64,000 bases of DNA, from positions 1-64,000 of the forward strand of contig JBBRBB010000012.1 of the NCBI GenBank assembly GCA_038206235.1. Reading direction: 5' to 3'. Below the pieces are notes generated by a model. It saw nothing but the letters and a program-made list of their open reading frames with translations, was not told where the DNA came from and searched no databases. This document shows positions 62,198 to 64,000 of the stretch, piece by piece. Position 1 is the stretch's first letter. The number at the start of each line of letters is the position of its first letter. Source of the stretch: JBBRBB01 sp038206235 (GTDB taxonomy: Bacteria; Bacteroidota; Bacteroidia; Chitinophagales; Chitinophagaceae). The translations under genes and the position numbers were made by a program.

Positions 62198-64000
62198 TTA
62201 GCTTTCTTTGTGAACAGGAATGTTTACGCTGCTATCGTAGGGGGGAACACCAGCACTGATTGCACCGGTTTCATGATGGGTTTCTTCAGTTCCGTTCTCG
62301 CTTACATCGAGTAATTTCTTTTCTTCGAATGGGCGCTTGCCTATTAATGCTTCTACATCACTTTGAAAAAGCACTTCTTTTTTCAATAATTCTTTTGCAA
62401 GAATTTCTACCTGCGGCTTCTTTTCAACTAATAATTTTTTTGTTGTTTCATAAGCCTGCACAATTAACTTCCTTACTTCTTCATCAATGATTTTTCCGGT
62501 TTCTTCACTATATGGTTTTGTGAAAGTATTGTCCATCGCGGGGTCATAAAAACTAATGTTTCCTATTTTGTCATTCATTCCATACACGGTAATCATAGAA
62601 TATGCCATGCGTGTAATTTGCTGCAGGTCATTCGATGCGCCTGTTGAAATTTTACCAAAGAAAATTTCTTCAGATGCTCTGCCGCCCAGCGTCATACATA
62701 TCTGGTCCATTAACTGGTCTGTGTTATACAGGTATTGCTCTTTAGCAGTGTACTGTGCATATCCCAAAGCCGCTGTGCCGCGGGGCACAATTGTTACTTT
62801 TAAAAGCGGGTAAGCATGTTCTAAAAACCATCCGCAAATTGCATGACCGGCTTCGTGATAGGCGATGATTTCTTTTTCTTCGGGGAGAATAATTTTATTT
62901 TTCTTTTCCAGTCCGCCAATCACTCTGTCAATTGCATCCTGGAAATCACTCATGTCAACACTTTCTTTTCCTTTACGTGCGGCAATTAATGCAGCTTCAT
63001 TACAAACGTTGGCAATATCTGCACCCGCAAAGCCCGGAGTTTGTTCAGCCAACTTATGAACATCGAGTTTTTGAGAAACTTTAATAGGTTTCAGATGCAC
63101 TTTTAAAATATCTTCTCTTCCTTTTACATCAGGTCTGTCAATTGAGATTTGCCGGTCGAAGCGGCCGGGGCGAAGTAAAGCGCTGTCAAGTACGTCTGGT
63201 CTATTAGTAGCAGCGAGAATAATGATACCACTTTCACCACCAAAGCCATCCATTTCAACCAATAGCTGGTTTAAGGTATTTTCTCTTTCATCGTTACTCA
63301 TAATGGCGCTTCTGCCACGGGTGCGGCCTATTGCATCAATCTCATCAATAAAAATGATGCAGGGAGATTTTTCTCTTGCCTGCTTAAATAAATCTCTTAC
63401 GCGGCTTGCCCCAACGCCTACAAACATTTCTACAAAATCGCTGCCGCTAAGACTAAAGAACGGAACCTGGGCTTCACCTGCCATAGCTTTAGCGAGTAAG
63501 GTTTTTCCCGTACCGGGGGGACCTATTAATAATGCACCTTTAGGTATTTTACCGCCAAGAGCCGTATATTTTTTTGGATTTTTTAAAAAGTCAACAATCT
63601 CCATCACTTCCACTTTGGCTTCATCTAAACCGGCAACATCTGCAAAAGTGATATTTACTTTAGTTCCTTTATCAAATAACTGCGCTCTCGATTTGCCAAT
63701 ATTAAAAATACCACCGGGGCCACCGCCGCCACCGGGACCGCCTACTTTTCTCATAACCAAAATCCACAGCCCAACAAACACAAGCAATGTGAGTAAGGTA
63801 CTGGCAAGCTGCCCAAACCATTCCCCTTCATTATGAACTGTGGTTGGAATTTCAGATAAGTGATTGTCTTTGTAAAATTGGGTTAAGCCGCTTCGAAAGC
63901 CCTGCCAATCTTCTACCTCAAATTCGAAGATAGGCGCTGTTGTATCTGAAGGAGTGCTTTTTAACTGGGCTTTGTAAAAACGTTTGTTGAGGCTATCGGC
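62198..64000 (-). CDS. ftsH: ATP-dependent zinc metalloprotease FtsH (5' end beyond the window)
   Basis: The frame is open to the window edge, so about 600 C-terminal residues are present; the first membrane helix lies outside. The visible part begins in the periplasmic FtsH-ext domain (FEFEVEDWQGFRSGL), then a membrane helix (ASTLLTLLVFVGLWILVM), AAA+ with Walker A GPPGTGKT, Walker B FIDEIDAIG and the second-region-of-homology RPGRFDRQI, then the zinc site HEAGH. FtsH extracts and degrades membrane and short-lived cytoplasmic proteins. A Gly/Pro-rich GGPGGGGGPGG linker precedes the AAA domain. It is followed directly by the LUD gene. Confidence 0.96.
   Translation of the reverse strand, partial: ADSLNKRFYKAQLKSTPSDTTAPIFEFEVEDWQGFRSGLTQFYKDNHLSEIPTTVHNEGEWFGQLASTLLTLLVFVGLWILVMRKVGGPGGGGGPGGIFNIGKSRAQLFDKGTKVNITFADVAGLDEAKVEVMEIVDFLKNPKKYTALGGKIPKGALLIGPPGTGKTLLAKAMAGEAQVPFFSLSGSDFVEMFVGVGASRVRDLFKQAREKSPCIIFIDEIDAIGRTRGRSAIMSNDERENTLNQLLVEMDGFGGESGIIILAATNRPDVLDSALLRPGRFDRQISIDRPDVKGREDILKVHLKPIKVSQKLDVHKLAEQTPGFAGADIANVCNEAALIAARKGKESVDMSDFQDAIDRVIGGLEKKNKIILPEEKEIIAYHEAGHAICGWFLEHAYPLLKVTIVPRGTAALGYAQYTAKEQYLYNTDQLMDQICMTLGGRASEEIFFGKISTGASNDLQQITRMAYSMITVYGMNDKIGNISFYDPAMDNTFTKPYSEETGKIIDEEVRKLIVQAYETTKKLLVEKKPQVEILAKELLKKEVLFQSDVEALIGKRPFEEKKLLDVSENGTEETHHETGAISAGVPPYDSSVNIPVHKES

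Overview
The window looks like the chromosome of a Bacteroidota bacterium, most likely of the Chitinophagaceae/Chitinophagales type. The evidence is an AT-rich genome with a SusC/SusD pair, a protein with a type B sorting domain of the type IX secretion system, TAnnTTTG-like -7 promoter boxes, an RpoN operon, and families typical of that group (GH3-like, DUF2911, FG-GAP/ASPIC-UnbV lipoproteins). No rRNA, tRNA, insertion sequence or CRISPR array was recognised. The genus is an inference.

Layout. 0-2.8 kb holds three unrelated single-gene units (VOC protein, nuclease-like hypothetical, quinone oxidoreductase) separated by two or three large imperfect inverted-repeat elements placed just after the stop codons. 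This geometry is like integron attC cassettes without an integrase. 2.8-6.7 kb carries a glutamine amidotransferase, a T9SS-exported PKD protein and an anchored effector-binding-like protein. 6.8-22.1 kb is a minus-strand nutrient-uptake locus: SusC, SusD, a perfect stem-loop, then three large paralogous FG-GAP/ASPIC-UnbV lipoproteins. 22.3-26.6 kb is the glycerol operon glpK-glpD-glpF. 27.6-31.2 kb encodes a glycosyltransferase, UDP-galactopyranose mutase and a GH1-like protein. 31.4-35.8 kb is an rpoN / sigma-54 activator / histidine kinase operon. 36-38 kb has small envelope-stress-like genes and a response regulator, followed by a sulfotransferase. 39.4-47.6 kb is mostly housekeeping (dxr, GH3-like, L21, L27, a tiny Lys/Ala-rich protein, pyruvate carboxylase), interrupted by a frameshifted UPF0175/DUF3368 toxin-antitoxin pair. 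47.6-53.6 kb is a defence-type operon, mod-fic-res (type III restriction-modification with an embedded Fic protein). 53.8-60.3 kb holds an S9 peptidase, an ACP phosphodiesterase-like protein, DUF2911, asparagine synthase and a trans-sulfuration enzyme. 60.4-61.2 kb has a doubly frameshifted ORF6N gene. 61.5-64 kb is ftsH (cut by the window end) with a LUD-domain gene.

The most unusual signals are non-coding. (1) Eight palindromes are spaced about 41 bp apart, start at the fic stop codon and end about 35 bp before the res start. (2) Dispersed degenerate tandem arrays of 7-, 8- or 9-nt words occupy many spacers, supply the stop codons of glpD and glpK, and sit in frame inside asnB. (3) Short palindromic elements are inserted in frame in two FG-GAP genes, res and mod. 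(4) There is an attC-like cassette array at the left edge. The Mod methyltransferase also has its catalytic DPPF motif changed to DRPF by what looks like a single base change.
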